Assembly: GCA_017439235.1 (NCBI GenBank)
Contig: JAFSJN010000017.1
Coordinates: 62,001-126,000 of the forward strand
DNA from: Paludibacteraceae bacterium
GTDB lineage: Bacteria > Bacteroidota > Bacteroidia > Bacteroidales > Paludibacteraceae
DNA: 64,000 nt
Reading direction: 5' to 3'
Shown: positions 1 through 7,998 of the stretch, piece after piece
How the letters are laid out: each line of letters opens with the position of its first letter
Position numbering within the stretch: position 1 is the stretch's first letter
Program-made: the position numbers and the translations under genes
The notes under the pieces: model-generated
The model's database searches: none
Told to the model about the DNA's origin: nothing
Seen by the model: the letters and a program-made list of their open reading frames with translations, nothing else

Positions 1-368
1 CCCGCAACAAAGCCGTGGCTTTCCCCATCACCGAGGTGGTTACCGCCAATGAGTTCTTCGACTACGATGCCAAATACAACGGCCAGGTGGACGAGATAAC
101 TCCTGCCCGCGTGCCCGATGCCGTGCGCGACGAGGTACAAGCCCAGACGCTGAAGATTTACGACATAGTAGGTGCACAAGGCATCATCCGTGTCGACTGG
201 ATACTGACGCCCAATACCGAGAGTCCGCTCGGTGTAGATGTCAACCTGTTGGAAGTGAATACTACACCCGGTATGACCGCCACGAGTTTTATCCCGCAGC
301 AGGTACGTGCCGCCGGAATAGACATCAAAGATGTCCTAACCGACATCATAGAGAACCACTATGATTGA
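1..368 (+). CDS. ddl: D-alanine--D-alanine ligase, C-terminal part (cut by window edge)
   Basis: This is the last ~122 codons of D-Ala-D-Ala ligase, the cytoplasmic ATP-grasp enzyme that makes the dipeptide for peptidoglycan precursors. The reading frame is open from base 3, so the true start lies upstream of the window; an in-frame GTG at 15 is not the start. The tail shows a DW..D pair for metal binding and an EVNTTPGMT segment, the C-terminal ATP/metal site of the Ddl family, followed by the usual SFIPQQ and a short helix. It overlaps the next gene by 8 bp, so the two are probably cotranscribed. Seen: motif and frame. Family assignment is secure. Confidence 0.9.
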   Translation, partial: RNKAVAFPITEVVTANEFFDYDAKYNGQVDEITPARVPDAVRDEVQAQTLKIYDIVGAQGIIRVDWILTPNTESPLGVDVNLLEVNTTPGMTATSFIPQQVRAAGIDIKDVLTDIIENHYD

Positions 369-1266
369 TATCAACCGCGAAATAGCTGCCCTCGATTGGC
401 AACGTGAACCGCTGGGACTATACGAGCCTATCGGCTACACCTTAGCGGCCGGTGGCAAACGTCTGCGTCCTACCTTAGCGCTGACGGCTAGTCGCATCTT
501 TGGCGGCAACGAACAAGAGGTGATACCCGCAGCCTTGGCCTTAGAGGTGTTTCACAACTTCACCCTGCTGCACGACGATGTGATGGACAAAGCCCAAGTG
601 CGTCGCGGACGACCCTGCGTGCACATTAAATGGGATGAGAACACCGCCATCCTCAGTGGTGACCAGATGTTGATAGAAGCGTATAAACTGCTTGCTCAAC
701 TGCCCGCAGACCGTCTGCCCGAAGTGCTGCGACTCTTCAATACGATGGCTACGGAGATTTGCGAAGGGCAACAACGCGATGTAGACCTGGCCCAAGCCGC
801 GAGTGCCGAGATAGCCGATTATATGCTGATGATTAGGCAAAAGACTGCCGTCCTCCTGGCCACCGCCCTGCAGATAGGCGCCTATATGGCCGGAGCCGAC
901 AAGGCGGCACAGCAAGCCTTATATGAATACGGCATACGCGTTGGACTGGCCTTCCAGTTACAGGACGACTACTTAGACTGCTTCGGCGACGAACGCACCT
1001 TCGGTAAAGCCATCGGAGGCGACATACGCGAGGGCAAGAAGACCTGGATGTGGTTGCAAGCCCGCGCCAAAGGGATGCCCGATACGCAGGGCAATGTAGA
1101 ACGCACCTTAGCCGAATACCGTCGCTTAGGCATCGACACGATGGCGCACGCCGAGATACAACGTCTCACCGACGAGGCGCAGACTTATCTGGAGTCCTTA
1201 CCGCGCAACGAGGCTACGGACACCTTACGACGCATGGCTGAACAATTAGTAACAAGAATGAATTAG
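361..1266 (+). CDS. polyprenyl synthetase (short-chain isoprenyl diphosphate synthase)
   Basis: A trans-isoprenyl diphosphate synthase of 301 residues, normal for the family, which condenses isopentenyl diphosphate with allylic diphosphates. GGKRLRP lies at 31-37. The first aspartate-rich motif is DDVMD at 72-76 and the second is QDDYLD at 201-206; these bind the Mg-diphosphates. The first motif has no two-residue insertion, and a Phe sits five residues before it, which in the family favours a short product (C15-C20). Product length cannot be fixed by reading. The start ATG overlaps the ddl stop, and an unrecognised gene follows 2 bp downstream. Likely precursor supply for quinones or carrier lipids (inference). 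Confidence 0.9.
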   Translation: MIDINREIAALDWQREPLGLYEPIGYTLAAGGKRLRPTLALTASRIFGGNEQEVIPAALALEVFHNFTLLHDDVMDKAQVRRGRPCVHIKWDENTAILSGDQMLIEAYKLLAQLPADRLPEVLRLFNTMATEICEGQQRDVDLAQAASAEIADYMLMIRQKTAVLLATALQIGAYMAGADKAAQQALYEYGIRVGLAFQLQDDYLDCFGDERTFGKAIGGDIREGKKTWMWLQARAKGMPDTQGNVERTLAEYRRLGIDTMAHAEIQRLTDEAQTYLESLPRNEATDTLRRMAEQLVTRMN

Positions 1267-1268
1267 AT

Positions 1269-2030
1269 ATGCCTTACAGAAGACTTCCTAACACCGACCA
1301 GGCTCGTTTGACGGCCTTGCAGAAAGCCGTTCAAAAAGCCAGCGAAGCCGATTTTACCGAGCAGGTCATCCGCTACCAGACCTTGTCGAAGGCACAGACC
1401 TTCCTGGCGCAGTTCCTCAATGTGGTCACCCAATACCACCAGAACTTCAACTCCAAGGTCAGCGCCAATAAACAGTACCGCCACCAGGTGCAGAATGCCC
1501 GAATGTATATCTCGCATTTTATTCAGGTACTCAACTTAGCCGTCATCCGCGGCGAGATACGCAAGGACCAGAAAGAGCTATACAAACTCGATCCCGAATC
1601 GCATATCCTGCCCGACTTGAGTAGCGAAGAGGACTTGCTGGTGTGGGGACAAAATATCATCGACGGCGAGAACGAGCGCGTCAGACAGGGCGGATTCCCT
1701 ATCTACAATCCCGCTATCAATAAGGTGAAAGTGCACTACGACATCTTCAAGGAACGTCAGGTGAACCAGCGTATTCACGTTAAGTCCACCAGCCGCATCT
1801 ACGAAGACCTGGAGACGCTGCGCAAGGAAGCTGACGCTATTATCTTAGAACTCTGGAACCAGATAGAGGAGTTCTACCGCAACGAACTGCCATACGCGCG
1901 TATGCGCTTATGCGAAGAATATGGTGTGAGGTATTACTACCGCACGGGTGAAAAAAAACTGTCGGCCGAAACCGACAGAAAGTTAAAATCGATGATGGAC
2001 AGCCAACCTACTTTACAATGGTCTGAGTAG
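1269..2030 (+). CDS. conserved-looking protein of unknown function
   Basis: I do not recognise this 253-residue protein. It has no signal peptide or membrane segment. It is rich in charged residues and long predicted helices, with repeated Q/N-rich stretches in the first 110 residues, and the last 60 residues contain a Tyr/Arg-rich RYYYR segment. Helical content suggests a structural or nucleic-acid-associated cytoplasmic protein, but that is only impression. It starts 2 bp after the prenyl synthase stop, so it is likely in the same transcript as ddl. Its 3' end overlaps the convergent folate cyclo-ligase gene by 23 bp. Confidence 0.6.
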   Translation: MPYRRLPNTDQARLTALQKAVQKASEADFTEQVIRYQTLSKAQTFLAQFLNVVTQYHQNFNSKVSANKQYRHQVQNARMYISHFIQVLNLAVIRGEIRKDQKELYKLDPESHILPDLSSEEDLLVWGQNIIDGENERVRQGGFPIYNPAINKVKVHYDIFKERQVNQRIHVKSTSRIYEDLETLRKEADAIILELWNQIEEFYRNELPYARMRLCEEYGVRYYYRTGEKKLSAETDRKLKSMMDSQPTLQWSE

Positions 2031-2613
2031 GAGTAATCACGCGGTCCATCGTCTTGTCCCGCCAACCGAAGGGCACCTCTTTGTGCAACTGGTTATCGTA
2101 GCAGACGCCGACACAGAAAGTCATCGGATAACGAGTGAGGAAACGGTCGTAATAACCTCCTCCGCGACCTAAACGATGGCACTTACGGTCGAAGCTCACA
2201 CCCGGCACAATAATCAGGTCAATAGGACCTTCGTAAGCAGGAGTATGCGGCTCGGGAATACCGTAACGGCCTTTGTGCAAATGCATATGTTTCTCGTAAG
2301 TGCGCACCTCCATACGATGACCATGACGGACAGCAGGGAATAGGAAAGTCTTCTCGTCACAATGACGAACGACTAATTGGCGCAGGTCCACCTCGTTATG
2401 AACGGGATAATAGATTAGGACGGTCTTGGCTTTATGAAAATGGTGCAACTCCTCGATACGCTTAACAACAGCAGCCGAATATTCCTCTACCTGTTCGGGA
2501 GTCAGAATACGACGCTTCTGCAAATCGAGGGAACGAAGAGCCGCTTTTTGACGGCGCAGACGAACCCAAGGAAGACGACCGAGTAAATCACGAAATTGAC
2601 TGGCAAATAACAT
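2008..2613 (-). CDS. 5-formyltetrahydrofolate cyclo-ligase
   Basis: Converts 5-formyl-THF to 5,10-methenyl-THF with ATP (MTHFS/YgfA family). Diagnostic features are the basic N-terminal half with VDLRQL near residue 70-80 and the C-terminal IIVPGVSFD followed by RLGRGGGYYDRFL, which forms the substrate and phosphate loop. I start it at the ATG at 2613 (201 residues), because the longer possible start is a TTG lying inside the -7 promoter box at 2644-2651. Monocistronic, with its own promoter; it converges on the preceding gene. Function is well supported. Confidence 0.9.
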   Translation of the reverse strand: MLFASQFRDLLGRLPWVRLRRQKAALRSLDLQKRRILTPEQVEEYSAAVVKRIEELHHFHKAKTVLIYYPVHNEVDLRQLVVRHCDEKTFLFPAVRHGHRMEVRTYEKHMHLHKGRYGIPEPHTPAYEGPIDLIIVPGVSFDRKCHRLGRGGGYYDRFLTRYPMTFCVGVCYDNQLHKEVPFGWRDKTMDRVITPTQTIVK

Positions 2614-2643
2614 AACGCAGTAACTAAATTTCAAAAACGACTG

Positions 2644-2675
2644 CAAAGGTACAAAATATTTAATAAAAATGCAAA
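2644..2675 (-). promoter_or_regulatory. Bacteroidota-type promoter of the folate cyclo-ligase
   Basis: On the minus strand TTTG (2675-2672) is followed 24 nt later by TACCTTTG (2651-2644), matching the Bacteroidota sigma pattern. It leaves a leader of about 25 nt before the ATG at 2613. Confidence 0.75.
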
Positions 2676-2704
2676 TCCGATACGCAAATTATTGCATTTT
2701 GCCT

Positions 2705-4105
2705 ATGAAAAAAGCAATTATACCCTTTTTGAGCGCTTGTGTGCTGTTTTTCACAGCCTCGTGTACGATAAATGTCGGTGGCGGTCAGAGTTCCGCTGCT
2801 TCTAACATAGCCCGCATTACCGCTTTCTCCTTTAACGAGGTGGACTCGCTGCCTGGATTAGCGGAAGCGTTCTTCGTAGTAGAAGAGTTATCCGACACCG
2901 GTCGCATACGCATGCGCGAGAATGACTCGATACGTTACGGCACGCCTATCACCCATGTGGTGCCTACAATCTCGTACTACGCCGTTCCTGCCGGTACGAT
3001 AATCTACTTATCGGACACCAGTTATGTGCTCACGGGTAGCGATACCATAGACTTCACCAAACAGCCTGTTTATCTCTGCGTCTATGCTCAGGACCGCAGT
3101 ACGACCAAGTGGTACTCTGTCGAGCCGCGCGTCCACCAGGCCGATGCGGAAGAGTATACCTGGGAACAGGTCAATGCTGCCGTCAGCGATGCTGCTCCTT
3201 CGGAGCAAAAAGCTATACCGGGTGCTATGGGGCAGTATTTCTATTTCATGAATACCGGCTTCGCCACCACCCTTTATATCTCGTCAGACAACGGCAGCAC
3301 GTGGCAACAGCAAAAAGTCAGCGGTCTGCCTTCTCAATGCCGCGTACGCCAGATAGAACGCGACTATAGCGTCAGAGGCGACCTGTTCGTCTACGCCGAA
3401 GGTGACCAAGTATACACCTCCACCAATGGCTACGAATGGACGGCTACAAGGGCGATACAGAAAGGCTATTCGTTCGTGACTATACTGCCGGAGTTCAACC
3501 AGACGATGTGGGCTATTGTGACCGACACTATCGGTCAATATTTCTTAGCCGTGCGCGATACGGGCGTGTATGCTCCGCTCCGAGACGTCTTCCGCGGCGA
3601 TACGCTGCCGGTTGATTTCCCCGTCAGCCATTATACCTCGGTCAGCTTCTTCAATACCGGCCTGCATGAGCATGCTGTCCTGGCTGGCGGTTACAACCGC
3701 TACGGACATATGACCAACGCCCGCTGGACATTCGAATACAATGCCGTCTATCAGCGTTATTCGATAGCCAATATGGCGGAAGCTAAGAAGAGTCTGGAAC
3801 CCTTTGCAGGCGCAGCAATGATAGCCTATAACGATGCGTTGTGGCTGTACGGCGGCATGTGGCAGGGCGATGTAATGAACGATACGGTATACTATTCCTT
3901 AGACGAGGGCGTTAACTGGATTGCCTATACCGATACCTTGCATTTCCCCATACCCGAGGCCTGCAAAGGACGTCAGAAACAGTCTGTATGGGTAGACGCT
4001 AATGGAGACATCTATATGATAGGAGGTGAGACGCTCACGGATATCCTTTCAGATGTCTACCGCGGACGTCTCACCTCAATCAATTGGCCTGAAATAGGCA
4101 ACTAA
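2705..4105 (+). CDS. secreted lipoprotein with beta-propeller-like repeats (DUF6242-like)
   Basis: A 466-residue exported lipoprotein. A basic start and hydrophobic stretch end in a lipobox-type TASC with Cys at about residue 21. The following region resembles the Bacteroidales DUF6242 lipoproteins, with an N-terminal Ig-like part and then a set of blades with DNGSTW and DEGVNW motifs (BNR/Kelch style), ending in YMIGGE. I chose ATG 2705 because upstream in-frame codons have no signal sequence. No partner gene; it converges on pckA with 12 bp between stops. Role unknown; such propellers usually bind surface ligands (inference). The DUF number is from memory and should be confirmed. Confidence 0.7.
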   Translation: MKKAIIPFLSACVLFFTASCTINVGGGQSSAASNIARITAFSFNEVDSLPGLAEAFFVVEELSDTGRIRMRENDSIRYGTPITHVVPTISYYAVPAGTIIYLSDTSYVLTGSDTIDFTKQPVYLCVYAQDRSTTKWYSVEPRVHQADAEEYTWEQVNAAVSDAAPSEQKAIPGAMGQYFYFMNTGFATTLYISSDNGSTWQQQKVSGLPSQCRVRQIERDYSVRGDLFVYAEGDQVYTSTNGYEWTATRAIQKGYSFVTILPEFNQTMWAIVTDTIGQYFLAVRDTGVYAPLRDVFRGDTLPVDFPVSHYTSVSFFNTGLHEHAVLAGGYNRYGHMTNARWTFEYNAVYQRYSIANMAEAKKSLEPFAGAAMIAYNDALWLYGGMWQGDVMNDTVYYSLDEGVNWIAYTDTLHFPIPEACKGRQKQSVWVDANGDIYMIGGETLTDILSDVYRGRLTSINWPEIGN

Positions 4106-4117
4106 TCCGTTACCTTA

Positions 4118-5722
4118 TTACAGTTGCGGACCGGCGGGTACAAGAGCCTTGCCGGCTTCGTTGGTGGTATACTTACCGAAGTTCTTGATGAAGCGGGCTG
4201 CCAGGTCTTTAGCCTTCTCTTCCCATTGTGCTGCATCAGCATAGGTGTCGCGAGGATCCAGAATAGCGGGATCTACACCGGGCAGAGCCGTCGGAACTTC
4301 AAAGTTGAAGTACGGAATCTTCTTAGTAGGAGCAGACAGGATGCTGCCGTCTAAGATAGCGTCGATGATGCCGCGGGTGTCGCGAATAGAGATACGTTTG
4401 CCCGTGCCGTTCCAACCGGTGTTCACCAGGTAAGCCTTAGCACCGCTCTTCTCCATCTTCTTAACCAATTCCTCAGCATATTTGGTGGGGTGCAGCTCCA
4501 AGAAAGCCTGACCGAAGCAAGCCGAGAAAGTAGGAGTAGGCTCAGTAATACCGCGTTCCGTACCGGCTAACTTAGCCGTGAAACCGGAGAGGAAGTAGTA
4601 CTTGGTCTGCTCGGGAGTAAGGATAGATACAGGAGGCAGTACACCAAAGGCGTCAGCCGAGAGGAAGATAACGTTCTTAGCAGCCGGACCGGCAGATACG
4701 GGACGTACAATCTTCTCAATATGGTTGATAGGATACGATACGCGGGTGTTCTCGGTAACGGACTTATCGTTGAAGTCAATCTTACCGTTAGCGTCAACCG
4801 TTACGTTCTCCAACAGGGCGTTGCGGCGAATAGCGTTGTAGATGTCGGGCTCAGACTCTTTGTCGAGTTTGATAACCTTAGCATAGCAACCGCCTTCGAA
4901 GTTGAATACGCCGTTGTCGTCCCATCCGTGCTCGTCGTCACCGATAAGCAGACGTTTCGGGTCGGTCGACAGAGTGGTCTTACCCGTACCCGAGAGACCG
5001 AAGAAGATTGCGGTGTTCTTGCCTTGCATGTCGGTATTAGCCGAGCAGTGCATAGATGCGATACCCTTGAGGGGCAGATAGTAGTTCATCATCGAGAACA
5101 TACCTTTCTTCATCTCACCGCCGTACCAGGTGTTCAGGATAACCTGCTCGCGGCTGGTGGTGTTGAAGGCTACGCAGGTCTCGGAGTTGAGCCCGAGCTC
5201 TTGGTATTTCTCTACCTTAGCCAGAGATGCGTTGTAGATAACGAAGTCGGGTTCGAAGTTCTCCAACTCTTCAGCAGACGGCTGGATGAACATGTTCTTA
5301 ACGAAGTGAGCCTGCCAAGCTACCTCTACGATGAAGCGAACGGCCATGCGGGTGTCTTTGTTTGCACCGCAGAAAGCGTCTACTACGTACAGGTTCTTGT
5401 TGCTAAGTTCAGCAATAGCCAACTTCTTTACCTCAGCCCAAACGGCTTCGGACATAGGATGGTTGTCGTTTTTGTACTCCTCAGAAGTCCACCAAACGGT
5501 ATTCTTCGAGTTCTCGTCCATAACGATGTATTTGTCTTTGGGCGAGCGGCCGGTATAGATACCGGTCATTACGTTTACAGCACCGAGTTCAGTCTCCTGA
5601 CCCTTCTCGTAACCGGTAAGGGTGGGCTTGGTCTCCTCGTCGAACAGATACTCGTAGGACGGATTGTGAGCAATTACGGTTGCGCCCGTAATGCCATACT
5701 TAGTCAAATCCAACTGTTTCAT
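4118..5722 (-). CDS. pckA: phosphoenolpyruvate carboxykinase (ATP)
   Basis: ATP-dependent PEPCK, 534 residues, the usual length. It interconverts oxaloacetate and PEP; in gut Bacteroidales it typically runs towards oxaloacetate for fumarate and succinate formation (family knowledge). Visible signatures are TGRSPKDK near the N terminus, the kinase-1 P-loop [18 protein letters not shown] directly after it (metal-binding Asp), and the adenine-binding [11 protein letters not shown] region. It is a single gene with a promoter at 5772-5803. A divergent small-RNA promoter lies 100 bp upstream. Confidence 0.97.
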   Translation of the reverse strand: MKQLDLTKYGITGATVIAHNPSYEYLFDEETKPTLTGYEKGQETELGAVNVMTGIYTGRSPKDKYIVMDENSKNTVWWTSEEYKNDNHPMSEAVWAEVKKLAIAELSNKNLYVVDAFCGANKDTRMAVRFIVEVAWQAHFVKNMFIQPSAEELENFEPDFVIYNASLAKVEKYQELGLNSETCVAFNTTSREQVILNTWYGGEMKKGMFSMMNYYLPLKGIASMHCSANTDMQGKNTAIFFGLSGTGKTTLSTDPKRLLIGDDEHGWDDNGVFNFEGGCYAKVIKLDKESEPDIYNAIRRNALLENVTVDANGKIDFNDKSVTENTRVSYPINHIEKIVRPVSAGPAAKNVIFLSADAFGVLPPVSILTPEQTKYYFLSGFTAKLAGTERGITEPTPTFSACFGQAFLELHPTKYAEELVKKMEKSGAKAYLVNTGWNGTGKRISIRDTRGIIDAILDGSILSAPTKKIPYFNFEVPTALPGVDPAILDPRDTYADAAQWEEKAKDLAARFIKNFGKYTTNEAGKALVPAGPQL

Positions 5723-5771
5723 AACTTATAGTATTTTGATGTTAAAATTTTGAGCCATTCTTTAGCGGGTA

Positions 5772-5803
5772 CAAAATTAGTATTTTTTCGTCAAATAGCC
5801 AAA
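5772..5803 (-). promoter_or_regulatory. promoter of pckA
   Basis: Minus-strand TTTG (5803-5800) and TAATTTTG (5779-5772), offset 24 nt. The leader to the pckA ATG at 5722 is about 45 nt. Confidence 0.75.
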
Positions 5804-5879
5804 TTTGCGTGATTTTTGTCAACTCGACATAGCAAAAATCACAAAAACATGCTATAAAACATATTTTTTTAACATATTA

Positions 5880-5911
5880 TTTGCACGGTTCAAAAAAAAG
5901 CAGTACTTTTG
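5880..5911 (+). promoter_or_regulatory. promoter of a candidate small RNA
   Basis: TTTG (5880-5883) and TACTTTTG (5904-5911), offset 24 nt, same as the gene promoters in this window. No long coding region follows; an intrinsic terminator ends at about 5987. Confidence 0.7.
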
Positions 5912-5916
5912 CACCG

Positions 5917-5990
5917 TGTTTTTCATGGTATTAGATTTAAGGTTAAGTAAAGATTGGGTTGTCGGGAGACAATCCTTCTTTTTTTTTGGT
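5917..5990 (+). ncRNA. candidate small RNA of ~70-75 nt with own promoter and terminator
   Basis: Between the promoter at 5880-5911 and a T9 run at 5979-5987 lies a short transcript unit. It begins near a 6-bp hairpin (ACCGTG 5913-5918 with CATGGT 5924-5929), continues with an A/T-rich single-stranded stretch of ~25 nt, and ends in a GC stem (GGGTTGTC 5956-5963 with GACAATCC 5968-5975, loop GGGA) plus T9. An in-frame ATG at 5925 opens a peptide frame that runs through the terminator, so coding is unlikely. I cannot assign a family; published Bacteroidales motifs bounded by this promoter and a terminator should be compared. Transcript ends are inferred. Confidence 0.55.
5956..5987 (+). terminator. 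intrinsic terminator of the small RNA
   Basis: Eight-pair stem (one G-U) GGGTTGTC/GACAATCC with a GGGA tetraloop, followed by TTC and nine T. The final Ts plus the next G also form the -33 TTTG of the tsaC promoter. Confidence 0.75.
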
Positions 5991-6016
5991 AGTTTGGAAT
6001 ATTTTTTATACCTTTG
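5985..6016 (+). promoter_or_regulatory. promoter of tsaC, near-leaderless
   Basis: TTTG (5985-5988) and TACCTTTG (6009-6016), offset 24 nt. Only 9 bp separate the -7 box from the ATG at 6026, so the mRNA is nearly leaderless. Confidence 0.7.
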
Positions 6017-6025
6017 CCGTCGCTT

Positions 6026-6610
6026 ATGGAAGAACGCTACGAACAAGACGATTTGAGGCAGGCTGTTGCTACCCTTAAAGCCGGCGGAATCATTCTCTAT
6101 CCCACAGATACGGTGTGGGGTATAGGTTGTGATGCAACTTGCTCGGAAGCGGTTAAGCGTATCTTTCGTCTTAAACGCAGAGAGGATAGCAAGTCGATGT
6201 TGATGCTACTGGAAGGCGAAGGTAAGTTGCAAGGCTATGTCGACGTACCGGAGGCTGCGGCTCAACTATTGGATGTAACGCGGGACGGAGGTACTCGTCC
6301 TATGACCTTAATATATCCGCGCGCGCGTAACATTGCGCCCGAGTTGATAGCGGAAGATGGCAGTGTAGGTATCCGCATTACCCGTGAGCCCTTTACGTCG
6401 GCTATCTGTCGCGCCCTGCATCATCCGTTGGTGTCCACGTCGGCCAATATATCCGGTGAGCCTACGGCTAAGAACTTCGAACAGATAACGGTGCCCATAC
6501 GCGAAGGGGTAGATTATATCTGCCGCTACCGCCGCGAGGACAAGACAGAGCACCAACCATCGTCCATCATACAAATCAATATGGATAATACGTTCCGCAT
6601 CATCCGCTAA
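6026..6610 (+). CDS. tsaC: threonylcarbamoyl-AMP synthase (YrdC/Sua5 family)
   Basis: Makes threonylcarbamoyl-AMP from threonine, bicarbonate and ATP for the t6A modification of ANN-decoding tRNAs. The 194-residue protein is a single YrdC domain: YPTDTVWGIGCD near residue 25, RLKRR plus SKSMLML around 50-60, RPMTLIYP around 95, IRITREP, and STSANISGEP around 140. No Sua5 C-terminal domain. The start is the ATG at 6026; earlier codons fall inside the promoter. The phosphosugar transferase gene follows after 9 bp. Confidence 0.93.
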   Translation: MEERYEQDDLRQAVATLKAGGIILYPTDTVWGIGCDATCSEAVKRIFRLKRREDSKSMLMLLEGEGKLQGYVDVPEAAAQLLDVTRDGGTRPMTLIYPRARNIAPELIAEDGSVGIRITREPFTSAICRALHHPLVSTSANISGEPTAKNFEQITVPIREGVDYICRYRREDKTEHQPSSIIQINMDNTFRIIR

Positions 6611-6619
6611 GCAACTATT

Positions 6620-7834
6620 ATGAGTCCTTATCGTAAACAGCAATTGAAATATGTCATAGCTGACATCCTGTCCGCCGAATTGGTGTGGCTGGCGTTCTTG
6701 CTGTTCCGATGGCTCGTATACGAAGGCAAGGTGTTGGGGATGCATACGGTGCTGATACCGGCCTTCGGCTTTTGGACACCTTTAGTAGTATATCCTTTAG
6801 CGTGCGTGGTTATCTATTACCTGTCGGGTTATTACCTGCGTCCTTTCCGTAAACGCTTCGGGCCAGAGTTAGTGACTACGCTGACGAGTGCGTTGGTCAT
6901 CGCTTTTGGGGCATTCTTTGTGATAATCATTGACGATAAGGTAACGGACTATCACCATTATCTGGTGTCGCTGGTGGTATTGTTTGGCTTGCAGTTTGTT
7001 GTCAGTTACTTACCGCGGCGTGTGATTACGATGGTTAGTTCTCGCCTGCATCGCGAGAATGACAGTGTGGTCATCGACCCGGCCGAGTTGCCGTCCGAGA
7101 GGGCTTTGTATGAGCGTATCGACAAGGAGTATCCGACCGGCAAAGATATCTATGTCGTTCCTCGATTATACGATATCGTCACCGGTGCTGCCCAGATAGG
7201 AGAGTTAGGCGGCAGTCCGTATATCTGCATTACCGAGCATAAGATGAGTGATGCGGGTATATGTATCAAGAGGGCAACCGATGTGGTGACAGCCTTAGTG
7301 GTGTCGCTGCTGCTCTCGCCGCTCTATGCCGCTATCGCTATTGCCGTGCGTTGTTCGTCGTCCGGTCCAATCCTTTATCGTCAGGAGCGAATAGGTTTTC
7401 ACGGTCTGCCGTTTATGATTCTTAAGTTCAGGACGATGCAGGAAGGAGCCGAGTCATCGGTGCCGCAGTTGACGGAAGATGATGACCCGCGTATAACGTC
7501 TGTCGGGCGTGTGTTGCGCAGATATCGATTAGATGAGTTGCCGCAGATGTGGAATGTATTGCGTGGCGATATGTCGTTAGTGGGGCCGCGTCCGGAGAGA
7601 GCGTATTTTATTGAGCAGATTAAGGAGCAGGCTCCGTACTATTGCCTGCTGTATAAGATTCGTCCGGGACTGACCAGTTGGGGACCCATTAAGGTGGGGT
7701 ACACGGATACGATAGCCAAGATGGTGGAGCGCCTGAATTATGACATGGCCTATATGGAGAATATGTCGCTGGCGCTGGATATGAAGATATTGTTTTACAC
7801 GATAGGTGTTATCTTAGACGGAAAAGGAAAATGA
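6620..7834 (+). CDS. polyprenyl-phosphate phosphosugar transferase (initiating sugar transferase)
   Basis: An inner-membrane enzyme that moves sugar-1-phosphate from a UDP-sugar to undecaprenyl phosphate to begin a surface glycan. Residues 1-130 hold about four hydrophobic segments, 130-210 a short soluble linker, and a further membrane anchor near 220-240 leads into the catalytic Bac_transf domain: KFRTM around 275, DDPRITSVGR, DELPQMWNVLRGDM and VGPRPERAY, then a C-terminal helix. The length (404 aa) is close to WcaJ/WbaP types, although the N-terminal sensor domain is small. Cotranscribed with tsaC and xseB (4-bp overlap). Which sugar is used cannot be read from sequence. Confidence 0.9.
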   Translation: MSPYRKQQLKYVIADILSAELVWLAFLLFRWLVYEGKVLGMHTVLIPAFGFWTPLVVYPLACVVIYYLSGYYLRPFRKRFGPELVTTLTSALVIAFGAFFVIIIDDKVTDYHHYLVSLVVLFGLQFVVSYLPRRVITMVSSRLHRENDSVVIDPAELPSERALYERIDKEYPTGKDIYVVPRLYDIVTGAAQIGELGGSPYICITEHKMSDAGICIKRATDVVTALVVSLLLSPLYAAIAIAVRCSSSGPILYRQERIGFHGLPFMILKFRTMQEGAESSVPQLTEDDDPRITSVGRVLRRYRLDELPQMWNVLRGDMSLVGPRPERAYFIEQIKEQAPYYCLLYKIRPGLTSWGPIKVGYTDTIAKMVERLNYDMAYMENMSLALDMKILFYTIGVILDGKGK

Positions 7835-7998
7835 GTTACGACGAAGCTGTTAAACGTATAGAGGCAATCGTCCGCGAATTGGAGCAGGCCGAGGCCTTGT
7901 CGCTAGAGGATTACCGCAAGAAAGCTGCAGAGGCCAAGCAGTTGCTGGACCTGTGCGAAGAGTCGTTGAAGAAGATGAGTGGAGACTTACTCGTCTGA
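7831..7998 (+). CDS. xseB: exodeoxyribonuclease VII small subunit (short)
   Basis: A 55-residue acidic helical protein with the XseB pattern: YDEAVKRIEAIVRELE, then a short EALSLED turn, then a second helix ending in CEESLKKM. XseB pairs with XseA to degrade single-stranded DNA. Family members are usually 60-80 residues, so this is at the short end but complete. It starts on the ATGA overlap with the sugar transferase stop, and its last 12 bp overlap the convergent ClC gene. xseA is not in the window. Assignment rests on the two-helix pattern; fairly sure. Confidence 0.8.
   Translation: MSYDEAVKRIEAIVRELEQAEALSLEDYRKKAAEAKQLLDLCEESLKKMSGDLLV

Noticed and set aside
4721..5731. A 336-codon open frame on the plus strand across pckA
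   Set aside because: It is the mirror of a highly conserved enzyme gene, has no domain of its own and no promoter.
5805..6056. Open frame covering the small-RNA region and start of tsaC
   Set aside because: It runs through a promoter, a terminator and into tsaC in another frame; the phenylalanine run comes from the terminator T run.
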